Origin: Terasakiella magnetica
GTDB lineage: Bacteria > Pseudomonadota > Alphaproteobacteria > Rhodospirillales > Magnetospirillaceae
Length of the DNA stretch: 64,000 bases
NCBI GenBank assembly: GCA_902729415.1
Contig: CACVCF010000667.1
Coordinates: 1-64,000 of the forward strand
Direction of reading: 5' to 3'
The notes beneath the pieces are model-generated. The model was not told the origin of the DNA. It did not search any database and worked only from the letters and a program-made list of their open reading frames with translations. This document shows positions 36,278 to 45,137 of this stretch, piece by piece. The translations under genes and the position numbers were made by a program. Every line of letters begins with the position of its first letter. Positions within the stretch are counted from its first letter, which is position 1.

Positions 36278-39232
36278 ATGGCGCTTCCCGCGTTCATCGG
36301 CAAAAGCCTGGCCAACCAGTTTCTGGCGGTGGCATTGGGACTGGCTCTCCTGGCGGGGGCGGCCCTGGGAGGGCTATCCTTTATCTCCACCTGGTCCATC
36401 ATTGCCGAGAACGTCCAACGCGAGGTCGATGCTCAGGCAAGCATGCTGGCCCAGAAGGTGGAATTGACACTTGGCGATATTCAGCGCGACGTGGATGGGC
36501 TGGCCCGCAATCCCCTGATCAGCAACGCCATGGTCGATACGGCCGGGCGCAAGACCTATCTCGATCCCTTCCTGAAAGGTTACCGGGCTGACGATCTGTC
36601 GGGGGTTGGCATCAGGCTCTATGACTTCCAGGGGCATCTTTACGCGTCCAACCGTGAGGGAGGGAAAGAGGCGATCTCTCCCTCAACATCATGGTTTTCC
36701 GAAGCGCTGGCAGGAAACCCGCGGGCCGAGGTGGATGGCGGCGACCTGGTGTTGGCCTTTCCGGTGATCTATCCCGGTACCGGGACACCGGAAGGTGTGC
36801 TGGCCGCGAGGGTTCCCATCTCCGCCCTCATCGAACGGATTCTGGCGCAACTTCCCCCAAACCAGAATGCCAGCTTGTCGGCGCGGGGTGGGCGTGTCAT
36901 CGCGTCAGCCGGGGCGGCATTCAGTCCAGGGGATATTGCGGCGGTCAAGCATCTGAACTTCGCCGAACCTCTGGCCGGTGCAGGGTTTGAACTGCGGGCC
37001 TCGCATTCCCACCAGGATGCCATGCGGCCAGTGACCCGCTTCATTACGCTGTTCAGCCTGGTCGGAGTATTGGCATTGGCAGCCACATTCGCTCTCGCTT
37101 GGCTCGCAGCCCGCCGGCTGACGGGTCGGCTGGCCTGTCTGAGCGCTGCCGCCTCCGCCGTTGCGGCCGAAAGCCAGGCCGACGTGGAGATCGACACATC
37201 CGGTGAGGATGAGGTGGCGCAATTGGCGTCGTCCCTGGCCGCCATGCTGGACAATCTGCGCGACGCCAAGCGGAATCTGGAAGACAAGGTGGAGGCGCGC
37301 ACCGCCGAACTGAGCAAGGCCCAAGCCGGCTTGAGCCGGCAGGCACAGCGTCTGGACGCTATCCTTGGTAATGTCATGGACAGCATCATCAGCGTCGATC
37401 CGCTGGGGAACATTCTTACCGCCAACCCAGCGACCGAGCGGATCTTTGGTTGGCCGTTGGACGCGTTGCGCGGCAAGAATATCAGCATGCTGATGCCCGA
37501 GGAATTACGGGCCGGACACGGCGCCTATATGCGGCGTTACGCCGAGTTCGGCGGGCGCGGTGGTGTGGTTGGCAAGGACCGGCAATTGGTGGGACAGCGC
37601 CGTGACGGCAGCCAGTTCCCCATGGAATTGTCCATCTCGGTGGTCGGCCAGGGAAGTGAGAGCTTCCTGATCGGCCTGATCCGGGACATTTCCGAGCGCA
37701 AGCAGGCAGAGGACCGCATGGAGGAAGCGCGGGTTCTGGCCGAAAACGCCAACCGGGCCAAGTCCGAGTTCCTGGCGGTCATGAGCCATGAGGTCCGCAC
37801 GCCGCTGAACGGCATCATCGGTTCGGTGGAATTGTTGCTGCGCTCGGACATGGCGCCCGACCAGCGGCGGCTGGCCGAAGTGGCACGCAATTCCGGACGC
37901 TCTCTGCTCACTATCGTCAGCGACACTCTCGACATGTCGAAGATGGAGGCGGGGCGCCTGGAACTCAACGATATTGACTACGACCTCGGCCATCTCGTCA
38001 CCGAGGCCATGGAGGTGGTCGAGCCTCTGGCTGGCGGCAAATCCCTGAGCCTGAATGCTAAAGTTTCAGCCGATCTGCCCCGTTGGCTGAAGGGTGATCC
38101 CGACCGTCTCCGTCAGGTCTTGGGCAATCTGCTCAGTAATGCGCTGAAGTTCACGGACCACGGGGATGTGACCCTGACAGTGTCACCTGACGAACATCGT
38201 CCGGGGTTCATGTCCATCAAGGTCAGCGATACGGGAACTGGAATCGGTGATGGTGACCTGGATCGTCTGTTCACCCCCTTTACCCAGGTCGATGGGAGCT
38301 TCCGCCGTCGCCACGGTGGCACGGGGCTGGGGCTGGCAATCTGCCGCAATCTGGTCAGTACCATGGGTGGCACGATCGCCGTCACATCGACCCTGGGCAA
38401 GGGCAGCACCTTCACGGTCACGCTGCCTATCCGCGAGGGAACAGAGCCTGAAAAGGTGGCCGAGTGCCTGGAGTCCGTCCCTCGGCTGGTGGGGCGCATC
38501 CTGCTGGCCGAGGATAGCGAGGCCAATCAACTGGTTGCCACCGCCATGCTGGCGCCCACCGGGCTGGCGGTTGACTGCGTCGATAATGGCCGCGCAGCCG
38601 TCGAGGCGGTGGCTTCCGGACGCTACGATCTGGTTCTGATGGATGTCACCATGCCCGAGATGGATGGGCTGGAAGCGACCCGTCTGATCCGCGCCCTGCC
38701 CGAGGATGTCCGTGACGTTCCCATCATCGCCATGACGGCTCTTGCCATGCGCGGCGATGCCGAGATGTGTCTGGGGGCGGGTATGAACGATTACCTGACC
38801 AAGCCTCTGTCCATGGGGCTCATGCTGTCCAAACTGGCCGCCTGGCTGAAGCCGTCCGGGACTGCTTCGGTGCCGAGCTTGGATGAACTCCTGATCGGAA
38901 ACCTGATCGCCGATACCGATGATGAGACCGCCCGGAGGATCGCTTCAAAGGTCGCCACGGAAATCCGCGACCGCGGCCAGCGCATTGCCGGGCACATCCT
39001 GTCCGAGGCCGTTGATGCCGTGGGCCGCGAGGCTCACACCATGAAGAGTCTGGCGGCTACGTTCGGGTTGGAGGATCTGCGGATTTTGGCCCAGCAGGTG
39101 GAAAACGCAGGCCGAAATGGCGAACGCTCCGCCCTTTCCCAGGCCGAGGGGATTCCCGGACTGGCCGAGGCAGCCGCCGAAGCCATTACCCGCCGCTTCC
39201 GATTGGACGAGGATGCGCCAGCTGGGGCATGA
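36278..39232 (+). CDS. Hybrid sensor histidine kinase with receiver and Hpt
   Basis: A 984-aa phosphorelay sensor. Order: membrane helix (about 10-32), periplasmic double-Cache domain (40-240), second helix (255-280), HAMP, PAS (355-470), HisKA with MSHEVRTPLNG, ATPase (610-730), receiver (745-865; LLAEDSE, LMDVTMP, LTKPL) and C-terminal Hpt (890-980) with the histidine in REAHTMKSLAATFG. It thus carries every step of the relay up to a final response regulator, the NtrC-type gene 27 bases downstream. SypF and RscS of Vibrio fischeri have similar layouts. Start ATG 36278 has AGGAG at seven bases; ATG 36272 is closer to it. Confidence 0.93.
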   Translation: MALPAFIGKSLANQFLAVALGLALLAGAALGGLSFISTWSIIAENVQREVDAQASMLAQKVELTLGDIQRDVDGLARNPLISNAMVDTAGRKTYLDPFLKGYRADDLSGVGIRLYDFQGHLYASNREGGKEAISPSTSWFSEALAGNPRAEVDGGDLVLAFPVIYPGTGTPEGVLAARVPISALIERILAQLPPNQNASLSARGGRVIASAGAAFSPGDIAAVKHLNFAEPLAGAGFELRASHSHQDAMRPVTRFITLFSLVGVLALAATFALAWLAARRLTGRLACLSAAASAVAAESQADVEIDTSGEDEVAQLASSLAAMLDNLRDAKRNLEDKVEARTAELSKAQAGLSRQAQRLDAILGNVMDSIISVDPLGNILTANPATERIFGWPLDALRGKNISMLMPEELRAGHGAYMRRYAEFGGRGGVVGKDRQLVGQRRDGSQFPMELSISVVGQGSESFLIGLIRDISERKQAEDRMEEARVLAENANRAKSEFLAVMSHEVRTPLNGIIGSVELLLRSDMAPDQRRLAEVARNSGRSLLTIVSDTLDMSKMEAGRLELNDIDYDLGHLVTEAMEVVEPLAGGKSLSLNAKVSADLPRWLKGDPDRLRQVLGNLLSNALKFTDHGDVTLTVSPDEHRPGFMSIKVSDTGTGIGDGDLDRLFTPFTQVDGSFRRRHGGTGLGLAICRNLVSTMGGTIAVTSTLGKGSTFTVTLPIREGTEPEKVAECLESVPRLVGRILLAEDSEANQLVATAMLAPTGLAVDCVDNGRAAVEAVASGRYDLVLMDVTMPEMDGLEATRLIRALPEDVRDVPIIAMTALAMRGDAEMCLGAGMNDYLTKPLSMGLMLSKLAAWLKPSGTASVPSLDELLIGNLIADTDDETARRIASKVATEIRDRGQRIAGHILSEAVDAVGREAHTMKSLAATFGLEDLRILAQQVENAGRNGERSALSQAEGIPGLAEAAAEAITRRFRLDEDAPAGA

Positions 39233-39259
39233 TGGAGCGCTCATTTAGGGAAACGCTTC

Positions 39260-40691
39260 ATGTCAGCACGCCCAGCCATTCTGATCGTCGAAGACTCTCC
39301 GGCGCTCTCCTTCACCTACTCGGAGTATCTGCGCTCCGGTGACTGGGACGTGCGGGTGGTCGATACCGGGACCAAGGCCTGGGAGGTCATTTCGTCGGCC
39401 CCGCCCCGCCGTGCTGCTGCTGGATCTGGGCCTGCCGGACATGAACGGCATGGACATCCTAAAGCGCATCGCCGAGCAGGGCATCCCCACCACCACCATC
39501 GTGGTAACGGCCCAGGGCTCAATCCAGGTGGCCATCGAGGCCATGCGCTCGGGCGCCTATGACTTCCTGGTCAAGCCTTTCGCCGGCGACCGCCTGCTGG
39601 TCACGGTGCGCAACGCGCTCGAGCGAGGGCGTCTGGAAGAGATCGTCACCACCTATCGCGAACAGATCGACCGCCGGGGCTTTCAGGGAATCATCGGCGC
39701 GTCCCTGGCCATGCAGGCGGTCTATCGGATCATCGAATCGGCGGCACCCAGCCGGGCCTCGGTGTTCATCACCGGGGAATCGGGCACCGGCAAGGAATTG
39801 TGCGCCGAAGCCATCCACCGCCAGAGCCCCAGGGCGAAGCGCCCGTTCGTCGCGCTCAATTGCGCGGCTATTCCCAAGGATCTGATCGAGAGCGAGATCT
39901 TCGGCCATGTGAAGGGAGCCTTCACCGGTGCCACCTCGGATCGCGACGGTGCGGCTGCCCAGGCGCGCGGCGGCACCTTGTTCCTGGACGAGATCTGCGA
40001 GATGGACATCAGCCTGCAAAGCAAGCTGCTGCGCTTCATCCAGACCGGCACCTTCCAGAAGGTGGGAGCAAACAAGCCGGAAGAGGCCGATGTCCGCTTC
40101 CTGTGCGCCACCAACCGCGACCCACTGGAAGAAGTCCGGGGCGGTCGGTTCCGCGAGGATCTCTATTACCGCCTGCACGTCATTCCCATGACCATGCCGC
40201 CATTACGTGACCGCGAAGGCGACGTGCTGGAACTGGCGGAATCCTTTCTGAAGCGCTTCGCCAAGGAAGAGGGCAAGGGATTCAGGACTCTGTCTTCCGC
40301 TGTCCGCCAGGCACTGGTTTTCTATTCCTGGCCCGGCAACGTCCGGCAATTGGAAAACGTCATCCGCAACGTGGTGGTGCTACATGACGGCACCGAGGTT
40401 CTGCCCGAGATGCTGCCGCCCCTGGTCAATGCCGGGGCGCCGACCGTGGCCGTGAGTCCGGTGGTGCCGGTATCTTCACTGCCTCCCAACCCGGCTGAGG
40501 CCGAGACGATTGCCGTCGCAGCGCCAGCCCGCCATGTGTTGCGCCCCCTGTGGCAGCAAGAGAAGGAAATCATCGAGGCAGCCATTGCCGAGTGCGGCGG
40601 AAATATCCCCAGGGCCGCCGCCCATCTCGAGGTCAGCCCCTCCACCATCTATCGCAAAAAGCAATCCTGGGAATCCGGCGAGACCGGCTGA
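39260..40691 (+). pseudogene. NtrC-type sigma-54 response regulator, frameshifted
   Basis: Resembles SypG/LuxO. The frame from ATG 39260 gives the start of the receiver (LIVEDSP) and runs out of register near 39400. The rest continues in the next frame: VLLLDLGLPDMNG with the phospho-acceptor, LVKPF, the AAA+ domain (Walker A GESGTGKE, the sigma-54 contact GAFTGA, LFLDEI, ATNRD) and a Fis-type helix-turn-helix (NIPRAAAHLEVSPSTIYRKK). Removing one C from either C4 run (39399-39402 or 39404-39407) restores a single frame with SSAPPAVLLLD. This could be true inactivation, strain-specific change or a base-call error. It is the obvious activator of the sigma-54 promoters around it. Confidence 0.85.
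40651..40665 (+). promoter_or_regulatory. Enhancer-like dyad inside the end of the activator gene
   Basis: ATCGCAAAAAGCAAT matches TTCGCA-N3-TGCRAW at 10 of 12 defined positions. Its centre lies about 67 bp before the predicted start of the promoter at 40699-40714, the same distance as for the other copies. It is embedded in coding sequence, so it could be by chance. Confidence 0.45.
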
Positions 40692-40698
40692 TCCCAAC

Positions 40699-40714
40699 CG
40701 GCATGGCTTTTGCG
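40699..40714 (+). promoter_or_regulatory. Sigma-54 promoter before the 40752 gene
   Basis: CGGCAT-GGCTT-TTGCG, with ten bases between GG and GC and a full TTGC at -12. Predicted start near 40725, 27 nt before the gene. Confidence 0.6.
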
Positions 40715-40751
40715 CTGGTCATTGCGTTTTGCAAGCGACTGGAGAATGGCC

Positions 40752-41258
40752 ATGACGGGGAATTTGAACGACGAGGCGCCCTTCGAGGCCGACCCGTTCT
40801 GCAAGGCGCTGTTCGAAAGCCTGGGGCCGGACATCCGGGCAAGTTTCACCGAAGCACAGATGAACGCTCTGGTCTCCTCGCTGACCCGCATGAACCGCCA
40901 GCGTCACAGCATCGATCTGCGGGCTCAGGTTTCGCTGTTTTTTCAGCGCTATTACGTCGTCCTGCTCGCTGGGCCGGACCGTCGTCACACGGTGATGAAG
41001 ACTCTGGCCCGCCGACGTCGGCTGAGCTTCCATGCCGGAACCGGAGCAACCCTGGGTGTGGCGGGCTTTACCACCCTGTCCATTCTCACCGTGCTCGGCC
41101 TGTTCGGGGCCTATCTGCTCAAATCCCTGGCTGGAATCGACATATTCCCGGATCGCCATCTCTGGGATTTCCTCAGTGGCGAATTGCTTCACCCCGCGAT
41201 GCAATTTGCGAATTCGGCGCTGGAAAGTGCCCGAGAGGCCCTGAAAACCCTGGCATGA
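40752..41258 (+). CDS. Single-pass membrane protein, unknown function
   Basis: A 168-aa protein. A soluble, helical N-terminal part (about 1-90, with FTEAQMNALVSSLTRMNRQR) leads to one hydrophobic helix (about 97-125, GVAGFTTLSILTVLGLFGAY) and a short C-terminal region. I recognise no family. Position between the sigma-54 regulator and the STAS-Wza-Wzz genes, and its own sigma-54 promoter, place it in the polysaccharide regulon. ATG 40752 has GGAG seven bases ahead; ATG 40746 is possible. Confidence 0.7.
   Translation: MTGNLNDEAPFEADPFCKALFESLGPDIRASFTEAQMNALVSSLTRMNRQRHSIDLRAQVSLFFQRYYVVLLAGPDRRHTVMKTLARRRRLSFHAGTGATLGVAGFTTLSILTVLGLFGAYLLKSLAGIDIFPDRHLWDFLSGELLHPAMQFANSALESAREALKTLA
41198..41212 (-). 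promoter_or_regulatory. Enhancer-like dyad before the STAS-export operon
   Basis: On the minus strand TTCGCAAATTGCATC, matching the TTCGCA-N3-TGC core. It lies in the end of the upstream gene, its centre about 72 bp before the predicted sigma-54 start. Confidence 0.55.
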
Positions 41259-41266
41259 GCCTTGCG
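41251..41266 (+). promoter_or_regulatory. Sigma-54 promoter of the STAS-Wza-Wzz operon
   Basis: TGGCAT-GAGCC-TTGCG: five of six at -24, TTGC at -12, exact spacing. It overlaps the stop of the upstream gene. Predicted start near 41277, 30 nt before the STAS gene. Confidence 0.7.
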
Positions 41267-41306
41267 CTATCCCAAGCAGGACAAACCGTTCCCTTGGGAG
41301 GCCTTC

Positions 41307-41630
41307 ATGGTCAACAGCAACTCAATCCTCACCGTCAGCTTTCCACCCCGTGTGACGCTGGCCAATGTGGACGCCATCCGCCAGCAGGTCCGACAGGCCC
41401 TGGACAGCGGCGGTTCCCATCTGGTTATCGACCTGCGAACTGTCGAGTTCATGGATTCCAGCGGCCTCGGTGCCATGGTCTCGGCACTCAAGGCGGCCAA
41501 GGCCAAGGGTGGTGACGTCGCCCTGCTGGCGCCCCAGCCTCAGGTGAGGGGGTTGATCGAACTGACCCGCCTCCAGACCGTGTTCCCCATTGCCGGCTCC
41601 GAAGCCGACATTCCCGCCCTGTGGGCCTGA
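41307..41630 (+). CDS. STAS-domain anti-sigma-factor antagonist-like protein (SypA-like)
   Basis: A 107-aa single STAS domain with the phosphorylation motif FMDSSGLGAM, so it can be phosphorylated on Ser and switch partners. It heads the export operon. In the Vibrio fischeri syp system a STAS protein, SypA, promotes biofilm only in its unphosphorylated state, set by the kinase/phosphatase SypE. Here the partner functions could come from the RsbW-like kinase at 49085 and the REC-PP2C protein at 49836. ATG 41307 has GGGAGG at six bases. Confidence 0.88.
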   Translation: MVNSNSILTVSFPPRVTLANVDAIRQQVRQALDSGGSHLVIDLRTVEFMDSSGLGAMVSALKAAKAKGGDVALLAPQPQVRGLIELTRLQTVFPIAGSEADIPALWA

Positions 41631-41646
41631 GGGGGAGGAGCAAATC

Positions 41647-42864
41647 ATGGCACGCAATCGGGCAAGGCGGACAATAGCGGGCGTGATGGCGGCGGCCTGC
41701 TCGCTGTCGGCCTGCTCGGTTCAAGGGCCGATCAAAGTCAATGGCGAGGCCTACATGCCGCAATGGGTGGAGGCTGATGCCAAGGGTAAAGCCGATCTTG
41801 CCTGCCGTGATCCGCTGCCCGCCACTAAAGCCGCTCCCCATTTCGAGCGTGACGGCCTGCCCTTGTCGCCCGGCGATACGGTCAAGGTCAACGTCCCCCA
41901 GGGTGAGAACTTCACTGGCCTGCACGTCATCGACGCAGACGGCACCTTGAAGCTGCCATTTCTGGCACCCATCCAGGCGGCGGGCATCCCCGCCGCCCGT
42001 TTGGAAAGCGTCATCGCCGATCGTCTGGTCGGCGCCAAGTTGTTCCGCGCCTCCTTCGTCCGCGTGGCGGTTCAGCCGGTGCAATGGGCTCCGGCCCAGA
42101 TCTGGGTGGCGGGCGCGGTGTTCCAACCGGGCCAGCTGGTGATCAATGAGCGCAAGGCCGATGAGCGCAGCCGCCCCGAAGGCACCAACAGCGGCGATTA
42201 CGCCCCGGGCCGCACCCTGTCGAGCGCGCTTCGCAATGCCGGTGGCGTTCGCCCCGATGCGAATCTTGCCCAGGTGACGGTCGAGCGGGCGGGCAAGCCT
42301 ATCGTCCTCGACATGCGTGGCGCCTTGACCGGCGATACCGGCTTTGACCTGCCGCTGGTGGCCGGGGACCGTGTGACGATTCCGTCGCGGGGCTGCTTTC
42401 AGGAGGAACTGATGAAGCCCTCTTCCATCAGCCCGCCCGGCGTCCGTGTCTATGTCTCCAACCTGACCACGCCCGCCTATAGCAATTCCCTCTCGGCGGT
42501 CAATAAGGACAGCTCCAGCTTTCCCTACGGGACGCGGCTGCTCCAGGCCCTGATCTCGTCCAACTGTGTCGGCGGCAATCCCATCACCAATGCGGATCGG
42601 GTGGCGGTGCTGGTCACCACCAATCCGGCCACTGGCAAGAGCGAGGCGGTGCAGCGGTCTATCGAGGATCTCGTGCGCGAGCCCAATCGTGACGACTTCA
42701 ACCCCTACCTGCTGCCCAATGACGGCATCGCCTGTTACGAGGGTGGTTTCGCCACCTTCCGCGATGTGGCCCGTGCCATGATGGACTTCCTGGCGCCCGT
42801 GGCCGTGCTGGGCCTGATGCAGCATGTGGGCATCTTCAAAGCACCGTCGGCTGGAGGGAAATAG
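41647..42864 (+). CDS. Polysaccharide export outer-membrane lipoprotein (Wza/SypC family)
   Basis: A 405-aa outer-membrane export channel component. The signal peptide ends in lipobox LSAC near residue 19. The conserved poly-export domain begins at LSPGDTVKVNVPQGENFTG, with a SLBB-like domain later (QIWVAGAVFQPGQLVI). The C-terminal part (about 265-405) with DFNPYLLPNDGIACYEGGF is characteristic of the Wza-like proteins of sigma-54/LuxO-type loci. A short hydrophobic stretch lies near the end. Good ribosome site GGAGG before ATG 41647. Followed after two bases by the Wzz gene. Confidence 0.9.
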   Translation: MARNRARRTIAGVMAAACSLSACSVQGPIKVNGEAYMPQWVEADAKGKADLACRDPLPATKAAPHFERDGLPLSPGDTVKVNVPQGENFTGLHVIDADGTLKLPFLAPIQAAGIPAARLESVIADRLVGAKLFRASFVRVAVQPVQWAPAQIWVAGAVFQPGQLVINERKADERSRPEGTNSGDYAPGRTLSSALRNAGGVRPDANLAQVTVERAGKPIVLDMRGALTGDTGFDLPLVAGDRVTIPSRGCFQEELMKPSSISPPGVRVYVSNLTTPAYSNSLSAVNKDSSSFPYGTRLLQALISSNCVGGNPITNADRVAVLVTTNPATGKSEAVQRSIEDLVREPNRDDFNPYLLPNDGIACYEGGFATFRDVARAMMDFLAPVAVLGLMQHVGIFKAPSAGGK

Positions 42865-42866
42865 TC

Positions 42867-44543
42867 ATGTCCCAGACCCCCGTCGATCCCATGGCTCCGG
42901 TGGAGGAGTTGCCCTGTTTCAAGCTTCCCGACTGGCGGGAACTGATGCGCAAGGTGCTGAGCTGGCACGGCAGTATCGAGGGACGCAAGCGGCGCTACGG
43001 CATGGCCGCCGGCTGCGGCCTTGGCAGCATCTGGCTGCTCAGCCTGCTGGTTCTGGCCTTCTGGCCCCGGCAATTCACCAGCGAGGCGACCCTGGTTCTA
43101 CCCAGCGCGGGCGGCACAAGTGCGGTGAGCCTTGAGCGTATCGGACAGGCATCCAGCAACTCGGCATCGCCGTTCGGCGCCTCGGGCCTCAGCCCCATGG
43201 TCAATTACAAAGAAATCCTCGAAAGCCGTCAGGTGGCGACGGTGGTGGCCGAAACCCTCGGCATGGAAAAGACCGCCTTGGCTAAACCGCGGGCCAAAGT
43301 GGTGGATCAGACTCAGTTGATTTCGGTCCAGATGAGCGGCCCCTCGGCTGGAGAGGCGCAACTGCGGCTTGCCACCGTGCTGTCGGTGTTTCAGGACGAG
43401 TTGGAGCGGCTGCGTCGTGACGAGTCGGACCAGCGCGACTTCAAGTACCGGGTTACGATTAAGGAGTTTCAGCGCAATTTGGAGCAGATTCGCGCCCGGA
43501 TCCTGGCCCATCAGGCATCGTCGGGCCTAGTCACCATGGACCAGTACAGCCAGCTGATCGAGATCATCGAGCAACTGGCCAAGCAGGCCACCGAGGCGGC
43601 CGCCATGCGCCAGCAGAAGGAAGGCGAAGCCTCGCAACTGACCTCAAGCCTGGGCATTACCGCCAGTGGCGCCGCCGACGCCCTGGCGTTGCAATCTGAC
43701 CCGGTGTTCCGAGGCCTGCTGGGTTCCTATGCCGAGGCGACCCAGAAGCTGTCGGCCAATCTCACCAAATGGGGTGACGAGCATCCCGAGGTGATGGCGG
43801 CACGCGGTCAGCGTGACGCCGCCCAGACGGACATGCGCAAGCGCGCGCGGCAGTTGATCGGTCGTATCGATGACAAGCTGCTCAAATACCTGGAGGCCGA
43901 CGCTGGCCGCAATCAGGCCGATCTGTTGCAGCGTCTGGTTTCGGTCGGTTCCGAAGCCACCGGCTATGGCCGCCAGGCCCAGGAACTGGAAAGCCGCATC
44001 GCCGTTCTGCGTGAGCGCGTGGTGTCCAAATCCAACGACGCAGCCATCCTGGAAGACCTGATGCGCGACCTGCAATTGGCCGAGGCGGTGTTCCGCACCG
44101 CCCTGGCCCGGATCGATACGGGCAAGACCGATCACTGCATGACGACGGAAAACTTGGGGCTCATGATCGTGTCCTCCGGTTTAACCGAGCAGGCGGGCCA
44201 GCACGGCGCGCCCCTTGGGGGTTGGGATCAGGGCGGCAGCCAGGGCGCCGGCCAGGGTCTGGCTGGTACGGCGCGAGCGCCACAGCAGCGAGGGGGCGTG
44301 GAGCAGGGCGCGCAGCATGAATGGCAGGGCTTGGCCCGCCTGGGACGGAACCCGAAGGGCACGCCGCGCCAGGCTGCGCAGGTGCAGGGCTTTGGCCAGG
44401 GGGCGATGGCGGCGGACCGCCTCGGGCGCGGTCAGGGCGGCACGGGCGACCATGGTTTCCCATCCGGCCTCCATGGCCGCGAGGTCGCCGTGCAGGCCGC
44501 CGGGACTGGCGCGGTAAAGCACCAGTACCCGGTCGATGCCTGA
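42867..44543 (+). CDS. Wzz/GNVR chain-length protein, C-terminus lost at a junction
   Basis: Chain-length and export regulator of the inner membrane. Membrane helix 1 (about 55-75), GNVR-type periplasmic coiled coil (85-420). The homologous region ends at about residue 421 (ARIDTGKTD). Members normally continue through a short Pro-rich stretch to a second membrane helix; neither is seen. Instead 135 residues of Gln/Gly-rich low-complexity sequence follow, and from 44181 they are antisense to the glycosyltransferase gene. A deletion or rearrangement with an endpoint near 44130 explains this. The product is probably non-functional or altered. Confidence 0.75.
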   Translation: MSQTPVDPMAPVEELPCFKLPDWRELMRKVLSWHGSIEGRKRRYGMAAGCGLGSIWLLSLLVLAFWPRQFTSEATLVLPSAGGTSAVSLERIGQASSNSASPFGASGLSPMVNYKEILESRQVATVVAETLGMEKTALAKPRAKVVDQTQLISVQMSGPSAGEAQLRLATVLSVFQDELERLRRDESDQRDFKYRVTIKEFQRNLEQIRARILAHQASSGLVTMDQYSQLIEIIEQLAKQATEAAAMRQQKEGEASQLTSSLGITASGAADALALQSDPVFRGLLGSYAEATQKLSANLTKWGDEHPEVMAARGQRDAAQTDMRKRARQLIGRIDDKLLKYLEADAGRNQADLLQRLVSVGSEATGYGRQAQELESRIAVLRERVVSKSNDAAILEDLMRDLQLAEAVFRTALARIDTGKTDHCMTTENLGLMIVSSGLTEQAGQHGAPLGGWDQGGSQGAGQGLAGTARAPQQRGGVEQGAQHEWQGLARLGRNPKGTPRQAAQVQGFGQGAMAADRLGRGQGGTGDHGFPSGLHGREVAVQAAGTGAVKHQYPVDA

Positions 44544-45137
44544 AATGGTCCCTGCGCCGACCGCCAAGGTTCGGAACAGCCATTCCTGGTCCTCGGCGTG
44601 GCGCAGGGTTTCGTCGAACCCACTGGTCCAGGCGAAGATGTCGCTCCTGACCACCAGATTCGAGCCGGTACAAACGGGATTCTCCCCCAGAGCCATAGCC
44701 GGGTGCAGTTCCGCCGGCGGGTGGGCGGAACAGCGGCCCTGAGGCTCCAGGCGGGAATTGCAGAAGGCCACCCGACCATAGCTCACCGCCAGATCCCGAT
44801 CGGATTCGAACCGCCGGCGATGACGGTCCAGGGCGTCGGGCATCAGGGCGTCATCGCTGTCGAGGAAGGCGATGACTTTGCCCTCGGCCAGAGCTGCACC
44901 GTGGTTACGGGCCGCCGAGACACCGCCATTGGCCTTGGTCATCACCCGGATGCGCGGCTCGTCCATGGCCAGACGACAGGCCAGTTCGAAGGTGGCGTCG
45001 GTAGAGCCGTCATCGACGATCAGCAATTCCCAGTCGGGATCGGTCTGGGCGATGATCGAGGAGGTCGCTTCAGCAAGGGTGGCAACGGCGTTGTAGGCGG
45101 GCATCACCACGCTGAAATAGGGGGAATGGCTGGTCAT
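44181..45137 (-). CDS. Family 2 glycosyltransferase
   Basis: A 318-aa GT-A enzyme. The start SVVMPAYNAVATLAEA, the LLIVDDGSTDATFELA block, FLDSDDALMPDAL (DxD region) and the late HAEDQEWLFR (ED motif) are typical of GT2 sugar transferases. Substrate unknown. ATG 45137 overlaps the end of the flippase gene by four bases, so the two are one operon read from the sigma-54 promoter at 46435-46450. The frame is open far upstream, but that part is a shadow of the flippase. Confidence 0.92.
   Translation of the reverse strand: MTSHSPYFSVVMPAYNAVATLAEATSSIIAQTDPDWELLIVDDGSTDATFELACRLAMDEPRIRVMTKANGGVSAARNHGAALAEGKVIAFLDSDDALMPDALDRHRRRFESDRDLAVSYGRVAFCNSRLEPQGRCSAHPPAELHPAMALGENPVCTGSNLVVRSDIFAWTSGFDETLRHAEDQEWLFRTLAVGAGTISGIDRVLVLYRASPGGLHGDLAAMEAGWETMVARAALTAPEAVRRHRPLAKALHLRSLARRALRVPSQAGQALPFMLRALLHAPSLLWRSRRTSQTLAGALAAALIPTPKGRAVLARLLG

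Noticed and set aside
40717..40735. A second enhancer-like stretch, CATTGCGTTTTGCAAGCG
   Set aside because: It overlaps the predicted start of the 40699-40714 promoter and lies just before the ribosome site. The copy at 40651-40665 is at the right distance, so this one is probably chance.
44135..44543. The last 135 residues of the Wzz reading frame as a true domain
   Set aside because: They are Gln/Gly-rich and antisense to a well-conserved glycosyltransferase gene, so they are read-through after a junction.
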